Shown here: piece by piece, positions 6,501 to 14,655 of the stretch
Position numbering within the stretch: the first letter of the stretch is position 1
Layout: each line of letters opens with the position of its first letter
From: DASSUW01 sp035717845
Lineage (GTDB): Bacteria > Actinomycetota > Thermoleophilia > Solirubrobacterales > Solirubrobacteraceae
Direction of reading: 5' to 3'
NCBI GenBank assembly: GCA_035717845.1
Contig: DASTIC010000302.1
Location: 1 to 23,643 of the forward strand
DNA length: 23,643 nucleotides
Translations under genes and position numbers: made by a program
Notes under the pieces: generated by a model
Databases searched by the model: none
What the model saw: only the letters and a program-made list of their open reading frames with translations
Told to the model about the DNA's origin: nothing

Positions 6501-7283
6501 ATGTCAACCACCCCCACCAAGCGCGAGCTGCGCGAGCAGCGCCGCGCAGCCCGCCGCGTGGCCGAGCGCGCGCAGGCCGCGCGTGAAGCCCGCCGCCGCC
6601 GCGCGTGGCGGCTCGCCGCGGTCGCCGGCGTTGCTGCCGTCGCGGTCGTGATCGCGATAACCGTGTCCTCGGCCGGCGGAGGCGATCAGCCGAGCGGCCC
6701 CGCCACCCGCGGCACCGAGGCCGCGGCCTTGTTCGACGGCATCCCCGAGCACAACGGGGTGCTCGGCGACCCGAACGCGCGGGTCACGCTGACTGAGTAC
6801 GCCGACCTCCAGTGCCCGGCCTGCGCGGCGGCCTCCAAGCAGACCCTTCCCACGATCGTCGACGATTACGTGCGCACCGGCAAGGTCAAGCTCGCCGCTC
6901 GCACGCTGCACTTCATCGGCCCGGACTCCACCCGCGCCGCGAAGGTGGCGGCGGCCGCGGAGCGCCAGGGGCGGCTGTGGCCGTTCCTCGAGGTGTTCTA
7001 CGCCAACCAGGGGCAGGAGAACTCGGGCTATGTGACCGACGCGTTCCTGCGCCGCGTCGCCACCGCGGCCGGGGTCAACGCGGACGCCGCGTTCGCGGGC
7101 GCCGACTCCCAGTTCGCCCAGCGGCGGCTCGACCGCGCCAACGCGGATGCCCAGCGGCTGGGCATCGACTCGACGCCGACGTTCACCGTGGCCAAGGGGA
7201 GCGGCGCTGCTCACGTACTGGACGCCAACGGCCTGGACCCGAGCTCGGTTGCCGCGGCGCTCGACGCGGGGCTGGCCCCGTGA
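6501..7283 (+). CDS. Membrane-anchored DsbA-like thiol oxidoreductase
   Basis: This is a 260-residue protein. ATG 6501 is preferred over GTG 6468 because AGAGGAG (6489-6495) precedes it. A very basic N-terminal cytoplasmic stretch (about 1-35, Arg-rich helix) leads to one membrane anchor (about 36-56). The extracytoplasmic part is a DsbA-type thioredoxin fold: VTLTEYADLQCPACAAASKQ holds the CxxC active site CPAC (105-108), an inserted helical domain follows, and GIDSTPTF supplies the cis-Pro loop. It would oxidise cysteines of exported proteins. Its stop overlaps the start of the VKOR gene (GTGA), and in actinobacteria VKOR is the usual re-oxidant of DsbA. The secreted six-cysteine repeat protein at 2326 is a plausible client, by inference. 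Confidence 0.93.
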   Translation: MSTTPTKRELREQRRAARRVAERAQAAREARRRRAWRLAAVAGVAAVAVVIAITVSSAGGGDQPSGPATRGTEAAALFDGIPEHNGVLGDPNARVTLTEYADLQCPACAAASKQTLPTIVDDYVRTGKVKLAARTLHFIGPDSTRAAKVAAAAERQGRLWPFLEVFYANQGQENSGYVTDAFLRRVATAAGVNADAAFAGADSQFAQRRLDRANADAQRLGIDSTPTFTVAKGSGAAHVLDANGLDPSSVAAALDAGLAP

Positions 7284-7696
7284 GCGCCGCCGCGCTACGG
7301 GTCAGCTCCGCGGTCGTGGGCGCGATCGGCCTCGGCATCGCCGGCTACCTGACGGCCGTGCACTACGACGGCGGGGCGCCGGTGTGCGCGGTCTCGCACG
7401 GATGCGCGACGGTGCAGCAGTCCCACTACGCCGAGCTCGCCGGCATACCGATCGCGCTGCTCGGCGTGATCGGCTATGCCGGGATCCTGCTCACGCTGCT
7501 GCGCGACGACGAATCGGCACGCGCCGCGACCGTGTTCCTCGCGCTCGTGGGAGCCGGGTTCTCGGCTTGGCTGACATACGTCGAGGTGGCCACGCTGGAC
7601 GCGATCTGCATCTGGTGCGTCGGCTCGGCCGTGTGCATGCTCGCACTGGCGGGGCTGTCGGCGGCGCGCATGCTCGGCGCGCCGCCGATGCGCTGA
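7280..7696 (+). CDS. Vitamin K epoxide reductase (VKOR) family protein
   Basis: This is a 138-residue protein starting GTG 7280, overlapping the DsbA-like stop. Four membrane helices are at about 8-28, 55-74, 83-103 and 108-128. Loop cysteines Cys36 and Cys42 (VCAVSHGCATVQ) lie next to the conserved region SHYAELAGIPIALLGVIGY, and the quinone-proximal active site is CIWC (110-113). All four family cysteines are present. In bacteria the protein passes electrons from DsbA to quinone, doing the job of DsbB. It is shorter than VKOR-thioredoxin fusions, because the partner here is the separate DsbA-like protein just upstream. Confidence is high from motif, topology and operon context. Confidence 0.94.
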   Translation: MSAAALRVSSAVVGAIGLGIAGYLTAVHYDGGAPVCAVSHGCATVQQSHYAELAGIPIALLGVIGYAGILLTLLRDDESARAATVFLALVGAGFSAWLTYVEVATLDAICIWCVGSAVCMLALAGLSAARMLGAPPMR

Positions 7697-7996
7697 TCCA
7701 CGCCGCCGGCTGGAGGATCCGGATCGCGTCACATTCGACCGGTGCCAACGCCGGGCTTTCTCATCGAAGGCTCGAGGCCGGCCCGTCGCCCGGCCGACAA
7801 ACCAGGCGTCCGATGAGATCGCAGCCGCGCAGCTGTTGGTCGTCCAGAGCAAGCGTGATGCCGGTCACCTTGGAGGCGCTCGCATTCGATGAGTTCGGCG
7901 CGACGCGCCGGTCCTAACCCCACAGGTCTCGACAGGCGGCCACCGGATCCACGAGCCGCCTACGCTGACGTGACGAACGGCCATAGGAGGCGCACG

Positions 7997-8734
7997 ATGC
8001 CCGAGCACAAGATCGGAACCCGCGAGGAATGGCAGGTGGCTCGCGGTGAACTTGCGAAGCTCGAGTCCGAGCACGCCGAACTCGGCCAGAAGGTGACCGA
8101 GCAGCGACGTCAGCTTCCCTGGGTCCCTGTGGAGAAGGAGTACCGGTTCGACACCGAGGACGGAAAGAAGACGCTCGCCGAGCTCTTCGACGGGCGCTCG
8201 CAGCTCCTCGCCTACAACATCATGTTCGGGCCCGACTACGCGCGCGGCGCCTGCCCCGGGTGCTCGAACCTGGGGGATGAACTCGACGCCACGCGCGTGC
8301 ATCTGAACCACCGCGACGTGACGCTGATCTGCTTCTCGCGCGCGCCGATCGATCGGCTCATCGCCTACAAGGAGCGGATGGGTTGGCACTTCCCCTACGT
8401 CTCGACCAACGGGACGGAGTTTCCCTTCGACTTCGGGCTCGCCCTCACGCCCGAGCAGGCGCAGGACGTCCCGGAGGTCAAGGAGATGGTCGACAACCCG
8501 CCCGAGTGGCTCGAGGACTGGGGGCGACAGGTCGGAGCCAAGCTCGAGGACGGCCTGCGCGAGAGCCCGAGCTTCATCGCCTTCGCGCGTGAAAACGGGA
8601 GCGTCTACCACACCTACACGGTGTCGGCCCCCGATCCGTTCGTTGCGCCGTACAACTCGTTCCTGCTCAAGCGAACGCCGAAGCCCGAGCCCGAGGAGCC
8701 TCGCGCCTGGCGCAAGGACGAGTACCCGGACTGA
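7997..8734 (+). CDS. DUF899 thioredoxin-like protein (copy 1)
   Basis: This is a 245-residue protein from ATG 7997 with a perfect AGGAGG (7985-7990). It belongs to DUF899: N-terminal helix with TREEWQVARGELAKLE, the LPWVPVEKEYRFDT strand, LAELFDGRSQLLAYNIMFGP, then a CxxC (CPGC, residues 86-89), a helix, VTLICFSRAP and GWHFPYVST. The domain is related to thioredoxin/peroxiredoxin folds, and its biochemical reaction is not settled. The preceding 300 bp (7697-7996) contain no gene I can support. The next gene starts 25 bp downstream, so it forms an operon with its paralogue and the DUF2182 protein. There is no signal peptide, so it is likely cytoplasmic. Confidence 0.9.
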   Translation: MPEHKIGTREEWQVARGELAKLESEHAELGQKVTEQRRQLPWVPVEKEYRFDTEDGKKTLAELFDGRSQLLAYNIMFGPDYARGACPGCSNLGDELDATRVHLNHRDVTLICFSRAPIDRLIAYKERMGWHFPYVSTNGTEFPFDFGLALTPEQAQDVPEVKEMVDNPPEWLEDWGRQVGAKLEDGLRESPSFIAFARENGSVYHTYTVSAPDPFVAPYNSFLLKRTPKPEPEEPRAWRKDEYPD

Positions 8735-8759
8735 TCGTCCTCGCCACAGGAGCCATGTG

Positions 8760-9485
8760 ATGACGCACCACAAGGTCGGAAGCCGCCAGGAATGGCAGGC
8801 CGCACGCGACGAGCTGCTGGCGGAGGAGAAGGAGCTCACCCGGCGCAACGATGAGCTCGCGAGGAAGCGCAGGGCGCTCCCCTGGGTGCCGGTCGAGGAG
8901 GAGTACACCTTCGAGACCGACGAGGGGACCAAGTCCCTCGCTGAGCTCTTCGACGGGCGCTCGCAGCTGCTCGTCTACCACTTCATGTTCGGCCCCCCGT
9001 ACGAGGCCGGCTGCACCGTCTGCTCATCGATTGCGGACAACATCGATCCGAACGTGGTCCACCTGAGGGCGCGGGACGTGACCATGCTGCTCGTCTCGCG
9101 CGCGCCGCTCGCGAAGCTCCAGTCGTACAAGAAGCGGATGGGTTGGAGCATCGACTGGGTCTCGACCGCCGGCAGCGACTTCAACCGCGATCTCGGCTTC
9201 ACGAGCACGGAGGAGGAGCTTCGTCCGTTCCTGGAGGGCGAGATTCCCCCGACCGTCAAGCAGATGGCGGAGGCGTCCGGCACGGACGTCGCGGGATACG
9301 TAACCGAGGCTCCGGGCCTGAGCGCATACACGCTCTCAGACGGCGTCGTCTACCGCACCTACGTGACCACCGCGCGCGGGCTCGAGCCAACGATGGGGTA
9401 CTACTCCCTGCTGGACCGGACGCCGATGGGGCGCCATGAGGACGACTCGCAGCTCCACTGGATCCGGCGACACGACGAGTACTGA
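8760..9485 (+). CDS. DUF899 thioredoxin-like protein (copy 2)
   Basis: This is a 241-residue paralogue of the preceding gene, sharing roughly half its residues along the N-terminal two thirds (VGSRQEWQAARDEL, LPWVPVEEEYTFET, LAELFDGRSQLLVYHFMFGP, RMGW, WVST). ATG 8760 follows AGGAG (8748-8752). Its CxxC is CTVC (85-88). The C-terminal third differs from copy 1 and ends in LHWIRRHDEY, close to the C-terminus common in DUF899 proteins. The TGA at 9483-9485 overlaps the next ATG (9485), so this copy is translationally coupled to the DUF2182 membrane protein. The divergence between copies suggests an old duplication and separate roles. Confidence 0.9.
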   Translation: MTHHKVGSRQEWQAARDELLAEEKELTRRNDELARKRRALPWVPVEEEYTFETDEGTKSLAELFDGRSQLLVYHFMFGPPYEAGCTVCSSIADNIDPNVVHLRARDVTMLLVSRAPLAKLQSYKKRMGWSIDWVSTAGSDFNRDLGFTSTEEELRPFLEGEIPPTVKQMAEASGTDVAGYVTEAPGLSAYTLSDGVVYRTYVTTARGLEPTMGYYSLLDRTPMGRHEDDSQLHWIRRHDEY

Positions 9486-10288
9486 TGGAGCCGGCGACCC
9501 TCAATCGCGTGCCGCCGCGGTCCGGGCCGGTCCAGGTCGGCGTGGTCGCGTCGCTGCTCGTGGTCGCGGCGGGGGCGTGGGCGGTGACCGGCGATCGCAT
9601 GGGCGGGATGGATGCCGGCCCGGGAACCGAGCTCGGCGGCCTCGGCTGGTTCGCCGTCGTGTGGGTGACGATGATGGCGGCGATGATGCTCCCGTCGATC
9701 GCCCCGATGGTCCTGGCGCACGCGCGAGCTCAGATCGCGGCCACCCCGGCCTTCGTCGGCGGGTACCTCCTCACGTGGGCGGCCGTCGGCATACTCGGCT
9801 ACGCGCTCGTCGAGGGGGTGCGGTCGCTGGATCTCGGCGTCCTCGCCTGGGACGAGGCGGGACCGTACGTCGCGGGCGGCGCGATCCTCGCCGCGGCCAT
9901 CTACCAGGTGAGCCCGCTGAAGAACCGCAGCCTGCGCCGCTGCCGCAACCCGCGCGCGTTCGTGTCCGAGCGCTGGCGGTCCGGTCCCGTCGGCGCACTG
10001 CGGATGGGGATCGACCACGGTCGGGTGTGCGTGGCCTCTAGCTGGGCGCTGATGGCCGCGCTGTTCGCACTCGGGGTGATGAGCGTCAGCTGGATGATCC
10101 TCGTCGCCGCGCTGATCGCGACCGAGAAGCTCCTGCCGTGGCAGACGGTCGCCACCCGCGGGATCGCGGTTCTGCTCGCGGTCCTCGGGATTGCCCTCGC
10201 CTTCGCACCCGAGGACATGCCCGGCCTGACGGTTCCGGGCCCGCCGGACGCCGCCCCAGCGATGAAAGAGATGGGCATGGAGGAGTAG
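9485..10288 (+). CDS. DUF2182 membrane protein with altered metal motif
   Basis: This is a 267-residue integral membrane protein with about six to seven helices. DUF2182 hallmarks are present: WVTMMAAMMLPSIAPMVL (about 60-77), the loop YQVSPLKNRSLRRCRNP, and GIDHGRVCVASSWALM (about 174-190) followed by GVMSVSWM. The usual family sequence at the last motif is, from memory, C-x-G-C-C-W, and the Cys residues are the presumed metal ligands. Here it is Cys182-Val-Ala-Ser-Ser-Trp, so the two adjacent Cys are gone. A Met/Asp-rich stretch (GDRMGGMDAG, 36-45) and a Met-rich tail (MKEMGMEE) could still bind metal. It is the last gene of the DUF899 operon. The function of the family is not established. 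Confidence 0.88.
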   Translation: MEPATLNRVPPRSGPVQVGVVASLLVVAAGAWAVTGDRMGGMDAGPGTELGGLGWFAVVWVTMMAAMMLPSIAPMVLAHARAQIAATPAFVGGYLLTWAAVGILGYALVEGVRSLDLGVLAWDEAGPYVAGGAILAAAIYQVSPLKNRSLRRCRNPRAFVSERWRSGPVGALRMGIDHGRVCVASSWALMAALFALGVMSVSWMILVAALIATEKLLPWQTVATRGIAVLLAVLGIALAFAPEDMPGLTVPGPPDAAPAMKEMGMEE

Positions 10289-10406
10289 GACCGGGCCGAC
10301 GATCTCGCCGCCGCACGTCGATCGCGTAGCCGTGAGTCGGAGTACCGGCCGAGCCGCCGGCCGACCTCTCGATCAACCAGCCGACGGCTCGGTGCGGCCC
10401 TCGAGA

Positions 10407-12914
10407 TCAGACCCGCGCGAGTTCCTTCTCCCGCTGTGCCAGCTTCGACGGCCACCACACGCTCGGGCCGAGCTTGAGGACGATCGCGGGCACCAGCACG
10501 CTGCGAACCAGGAAGGTATCGAGCAGCACGCCGAAGGCGACCACGAAGCCGATCTCGGTCAGGAAGACGAGCGGCAGCACGGCGAGCACGGAGAAGGTGC
10601 CGGCCAGCACGATCCCGGCACTCGTGATCACCCCGCCGGTCACGGCCAGCGCGCGCAGAATCCCCTCGCGGGTGCCGTGCTTGAGCGTCTCCTCGCGCGC
10701 GCGGGCCATGAGGAAGATGTTGTAGTCGACCCCCAATGCGACCAGAAACACGAACGCGAAGAGCGGCAGCGACGGATCCGAGCCGGGGAAGTCGAAGATC
10801 GTCTCGAAGACGACGTAGCCCACCCCGAGCGCGGCCAGGAAGCTGACGATCACCGTGCCGATCAGGATCAGCGGCGCGACCACCGCGCGCAGCAGCAGCA
10901 CGAGGATCAGGAACACGACGACGAGCACGATCGGCGGGATCACCGTCGAGTCCCAGCCGGCCGCCTCGCGCACGTCGAACTCGACCGCGGTCGCGCCGCC
11001 GACCAGCGTGTCCGGCGCCGCCTCGTCCGCCGCCGCCCTGATCGGCTCGACGAGGTCGAATGCCTCGGTCGAGTAGGGCTGGGGCTCGAGCGTTGCCTGC
11101 ACGAGCACGCCGCGCTCCCCCGCGGCGACGGGGGGCGAGACGGACTCCACGCCCTCCGCGTCCTCGACGGCGCGAGTGACCGCGGGGACGTCGGCGGGGT
11201 CGGCCACGATCACGTCGGTCGGCGCGCTGGCGCCGGAGGGGAAGCTCTGCGAGAGCAGCGCCTGGCCCTCGACGGACTCGACCTCGGTGCGGTAGCTGTC
11301 GTTGGTCGTGAGGTCGGTGGAGAAGAACGCCAAGCCGGCGCACATCACGAGCAGCACGGCCGTGGACCCCACCAGCACCCGTGCCGGATTGGTGGCCACG
11401 CGGTCGCCCACCCGCTTCCAGAAGCCGTGCGTGGCGTCGGCCAGGTGCTCGTGCTTGGTGCGGCGGACCTCGTAGGGCTGGAACACGGCGCGGTCGAGCG
11501 GGCCGACGATGAGCGATGGGAAGTGGGCACGCCCGCCCGTGACCAGGGCGAGGAGGCCGCGGAGCATCGCGTTGAGCAGGACGAGCGGGAGCAGCAGTGC
11601 GACCACCAGCGACGCCCCGATCACCGGCAGCAGCGCCCCGACGCTCGAACCCTCCACGATCCGTCGTCCGAGTGCGCCGGACCGCGGCTGGTCGGCTTCC
11701 GACCACTGCGGCGTATGCGGCACGAACGGCCAGAACGCGCGCCGTCCGAAGATCGTGAGCAGCGCCGGCAGCAGCGTGAGCATGGAGGTCGCGGCGCAGG
11801 CCACGCCCACGGCGGCGATCGGGCCCAGTCCCGAGGTGCCGTTGACCCGGGCGATGCTGAGGCAGAGGAGAGCGGCGATCACGGTGGCGGCAGAGGCGAA
11901 CACGGCGGGCCCCGCGGAGGTCATCGCCGCGCGGATGGCCTCGTGGCGGTCCAACGTGTGGTGCAGCTCCTCGCGATATCTCGCCACGATCAGGAGCGCG
12001 TAATCGGTGCCCGCGCCAAGCACCAGGATCGACATGATCGCGCTGGACTGGCCGTTGATCGTGACGCCGAGCTCGGAGAGCCCGTAGCCCACGGAGCGCG
12101 CCAGAATCTCGGCGAAGATCACAGCCGCGAGCGGGATGAACAGGAAGATCGGCGACCGGTAGATGAGGATCAGCAGCACGATCACCAGCGACACCGCGGC
12201 CAGCAGCAGCGTGCCGTTGATGCTCTCGAAGACCTCGATGGCGTCCGCCGCGTATCCGGCGCCGCCCGTGATCTTCACCTCGAGGCCGCCGCCCGGGTCA
12301 GACACCGTGTCGCGCCAGAACTCGACCGGATCGAGGATCCTGGCGCCGTCGCCCTCGCCCTTCAGATAGGCGGTGACGATCGCCGCCCTGCCGTCCTCCG
12401 AGCAGATCGGCCCGACGAACGGCGCGTAGTCGGCGGGCTGGCCGGGGATAGGCGTGGTGGGACCGGCGCAGCCTTCGGGCTGCCCGGTGGCGCCGCCCTC
12501 CGACGCCTGGCCGGCCCCGCCGCCGGGACGCTCCTGCGAGCCACCGTCCTGCCCGCCCGCCGCAGCGGTGGCGCCGTCGGGAACGACGCCGGGGAAGCGC
12601 CGCTCGGTCAGACGCTGGACGTCCTGGACGATCCGCTCGCGATCGGCCCCGGTGAGTCCCGCCTCGCGCCGGTAGACGATGACCGCAGGCGCCAGCTCGC
12701 CGCCCTGCAGCTCCTCGGCGGCTTGGAGCGCCTTCGTCGATTCGGCGTCGCCAGGCAGGAACGAGGTCGACTCGTTCTCCTCCGCGTCGGTGAACTGGCC
12801 GGGCAGGTTCGCGGGACCGGCGGCGATCATGATGCCGACGACCCAGATGGCGAACACCACCCACTTGGTGCGGGGACCGCCGGGACGGGTGAAGATCGAG
12901 CGGCGTTCGATCAT
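10407..12914 (-). CDS. MMPL-family RND transporter
   Basis: This is an 835-residue transporter. ATG 12914 is chosen because the protein then begins MIERRSIFTRPGGPRTKWVV directly before helix 1; the frame is open 37 codons further upstream but that stretch has no membrane or family feature. Two homologous halves each have a large extracytoplasmic loop and a helix bundle. The first half has LGAGTDYALLIVARYREEL and the second VALGVDYNIFLMARAREET, the G-x-D-Y proton-relay helices of MMPL proteins. The first external loop contains a low-complexity Gly/Gln/Ala stretch. MMPL pumps export lipids or hydrophobic compounds using the proton gradient; the substrate here is unknown. It is 178 bp downstream of the LytR_C-type gene on the same strand and may have its own promoter. 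It converges with the DUF2182 gene across 118 bp. Confidence 0.93.
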   Translation of the reverse strand: MIERRSIFTRPGGPRTKWVVFAIWVVGIMIAAGPANLPGQFTDAEENESTSFLPGDAESTKALQAAEELQGGELAPAVIVYRREAGLTGADRERIVQDVQRLTERRFPGVVPDGATAAAGGQDGGSQERPGGGAGQASEGGATGQPEGCAGPTTPIPGQPADYAPFVGPICSEDGRAAIVTAYLKGEGDGARILDPVEFWRDTVSDPGGGLEVKITGGAGYAADAIEVFESINGTLLLAAVSLVIVLLILIYRSPIFLFIPLAAVIFAEILARSVGYGLSELGVTINGQSSAIMSILVLGAGTDYALLIVARYREELHHTLDRHEAIRAAMTSAGPAVFASAATVIAALLCLSIARVNGTSGLGPIAAVGVACAATSMLTLLPALLTIFGRRAFWPFVPHTPQWSEADQPRSGALGRRIVEGSSVGALLPVIGASLVVALLLPLVLLNAMLRGLLALVTGGRAHFPSLIVGPLDRAVFQPYEVRRTKHEHLADATHGFWKRVGDRVATNPARVLVGSTAVLLVMCAGLAFFSTDLTTNDSYRTEVESVEGQALLSQSFPSGASAPTDVIVADPADVPAVTRAVEDAEGVESVSPPVAAGERGVLVQATLEPQPYSTEAFDLVEPIRAAADEAAPDTLVGGATAVEFDVREAAGWDSTVIPPIVLVVVFLILVLLLRAVVAPLILIGTVIVSFLAALGVGYVVFETIFDFPGSDPSLPLFAFVFLVALGVDYNIFLMARAREETLKHGTREGILRALAVTGGVITSAGIVLAGTFSVLAVLPLVFLTEIGFVVAFGVLLDTFLVRSVLVPAIVLKLGPSVWWPSKLAQREKELARV

Positions 12915-13092
12915 GGCCGCTCGTTGTAGCAATGTGCGCCGCGGAAGCTGTCCGGCCAGGCACCCGAAACCGTCTTCGCGGCGGCTGGCGCCGGGGACGC
13001 GGAGGCACGAGCGATCGTGGCCCACCCCGACTCGTGGCCTCGCCCCTGGCCGAGGTGACGCCTGTGAGCAGAGAGGCGAGCACCCCCCGGGG

Positions 13093-14148
13093 TCAGGGCG
13101 CGGCTGCCCGCGTGACCTCCTGCATGGTGCGGGGTTCGATCGACGGCTCCAGGCCGGGGGGCGGCTCGTCGCGGTCGGTGGGTTCGAGCAGCGTCGCCTC
13201 GCCGTCCGGTGTGACGAGATAGACGCCGGGATCGCCGCTCCCGCACCCGGACGAGGACCCGGCGGGACGGAACACGATCGCGCGGCCGTCCGTTGTCCAG
13301 CCGAGCGGGACGGCGGGTCCGGTCGACATCGGCTGCGCCTGACCGCCGTCAGCGGGGATCAGCGCGGATTGCGGCACGCGGCAGTTGCCCGTCGCGGAGA
13401 GGTAGGAGGTGTAGTGCGTCCACTGGGCGAGGATCGTGCGGCCGTCGGGCGCCGCGGCCCCCCAGCTCCACCAGCCGTTCTCGGAGATCGGGCCGATCGG
13501 CAGCGCCCGGCTGTCCAGCACGAAGCGCGAGAACCGGGCCTCGTCCGACCGCGCCACGCACAGCGTCAGCGGCTCGTCGGCGACCGGGCCAGCCGGCGCG
13601 CAGATGTTGCGGTCGCGCAGCAGGCGCTCCTGGTCGTCGATCCCGAAGACCACGACCACGTCCGCGTCGCGCAGGTTCGAGTCGATCAGGCCCTCGTCGT
13701 CCGCTGTCAGGGGCGCGACGCGGTCGATGGTGGCGTAGTACCCGACCAACTGCGCCGTCTCCTCGTCGCCCGGGCGGTACAGCACCACCGTGCCGAGCGA
13801 GGGATCGGCCGTGCTCGGCCGGCCGTCCGAGGAAGCCGCGAGCCTGACCGCGGCACCGAGGGGCGCTGCGAGGAGATCAAGGAACGCCGGATCGCCGGCG
13901 GTGGCGACGGCGATCGGGCCGACACCTCCTGGAGCCGGTGTCGGTGTCGCTGTCGGCGTCTCCTCCGCGGCGACGCGGTCAGAGGACTCACGGTCCACGA
14001 AGCGGGTGGCGCCGACAGCGAGCAGCGCCAGCGCCGCCATCACCGCACCAGCCTTCAGCGCGCCCGTCGGGCGGCGGCGGTGCGGCTGCCCGCGGCGCTC
14101 GGCGGCATCGCGCAGATCGGTCTCGAGCTGATCCAGGAAGTCGGTCAT
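13093..14148 (-). CDS. Membrane-anchored LytR_C-type protein, probable partner of the ECF sigma gene
   Basis: This is a 351-residue protein from ATG 14148, overlapping the sigma-factor stop (ATGA). A short cytoplasmic segment begins MTDFLDQLETDLRDAAERR, a layout typical of sigma-partner proteins in this lineage. One membrane helix is at about 30-50, then a Thr/Pro-rich stalk (TPTATPTPAPGG). The outer domain at about 118-170 resembles a LytR_C fold: GTVVLYRPGDEETAQLVGYY, then NLRDADVVVVFGIDD. The C-terminal third has Trp/Gly-rich strands (WWSWGAAAPDGRTILA, GWTTDGRAIVFR) resembling TolB/WD-type propeller blades. I see no zinc-type anti-sigma motif. By position it should regulate the sigma factor, but that gene looks broken, so this gene may now act alone or be on the way out. 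Confidence 0.75.
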   Translation of the reverse strand: MTDFLDQLETDLRDAAERRGQPHRRRPTGALKAGAVMAALALLAVGATRFVDRESSDRVAAEETPTATPTPAPGGVGPIAVATAGDPAFLDLLAAPLGAAVRLAASSDGRPSTADPSLGTVVLYRPGDEETAQLVGYYATIDRVAPLTADDEGLIDSNLRDADVVVVFGIDDQERLLRDRNICAPAGPVADEPLTLCVARSDEARFSRFVLDSRALPIGPISENGWWSWGAAAPDGRTILAQWTHYTSYLSATGNCRVPQSALIPADGGQAQPMSTGPAVPLGWTTDGRAIVFRPAGSSSGCGSGDPGVYLVTPDGEATLLEPTDRDEPPPGLEPSIEPRTMQEVTRAAAP

Positions 14149-14639
14149 CGCTGTTCTCCCAGCGCGTTGCGTAGGCTGTCGAGCGCGCGCGAGACGCGCT
14201 TGCGGATGGTCGCCTCGGCCGTCCTGGACGACCGAGCGATCGCGTTGTAGTCCTGCTCCTCGAGAACGCGGGCGTTGAGCGCGGCGCGTTGATCCGGCGG
14301 CAGCGCGTCCAACGCGGTGGTGAGCTGCGTGGCCGTCGGCTCGGACTCGGCGAATGCGAGGATGCGCTCGAGCTCGTCGTCATCGAGTTCGATCCGGCCG
14401 ATGCCGAGCCTGTCGCGGGCCCGCTGCTCGACCTGCCCGCGCTGCATCGCTCGCAGCAGCTGGTGTCGGGCGATCCCGAACAGCCAGCCGACCGCCGAGC
14501 CGCCCAGCTCCGGATCGCGCGTGCGCCGCACCGGCCGAGCACCGGCGCCGCGTGCCGGCGATAGAACTGGGTGAACGCCTAGCGCCCAAGAGCTGACGCG
14601 AACGCCGGGCAAGCACAGGCGCAACGTGATCACCGTCAC
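14145..14639 (-). pseudogene. Decayed ECF sigma-70 factor
   Basis: The open frame from GTG 14639 to TGA 14145 is good only from about 14540 onward: RRTRDPELG, then SAVGWLFGIARHQLL, and an intact sigma region 4 (LDALPPDQRAALNARVLEEQ, then the HTH TAEATIRKRVSRALDSLRNA). The true N-terminus, AFTQFYRRHAAPVLG, lies at 14578-14534 in a different frame, preceded at once by TAG (14579-14581) with no start. Joining it to RRTRDPE needs a frameshift near 14530-14537. In addition, about 30 residues normally found between RDPEL and AVGWLFGIARHQ (region 2, which melts and reads the -10 element) are missing. Three lesions together make this a pseudogene rather than a sequence error, though a truncated region-4 protein could still be made. 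Confidence 0.75.
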
Positions 14640-14655
14640 CCTGCTGCGGTGACAC

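Noticed and set aside
7697..7996. Short frames on both strands of the 300-bp gap, for example minus residues ALDDQQLRGCDLIGRL
   Set aside because: Readable stretches exist in several frames, but none has a start, ribosome-binding site or known motif, so nothing can be supported.
10332..12929. An 865-codon plus-strand frame
   Set aside because: It is antisense to the MMPL transporter and reads as Arg/Asp/His/Gln low-complexity sequence with no family motif.
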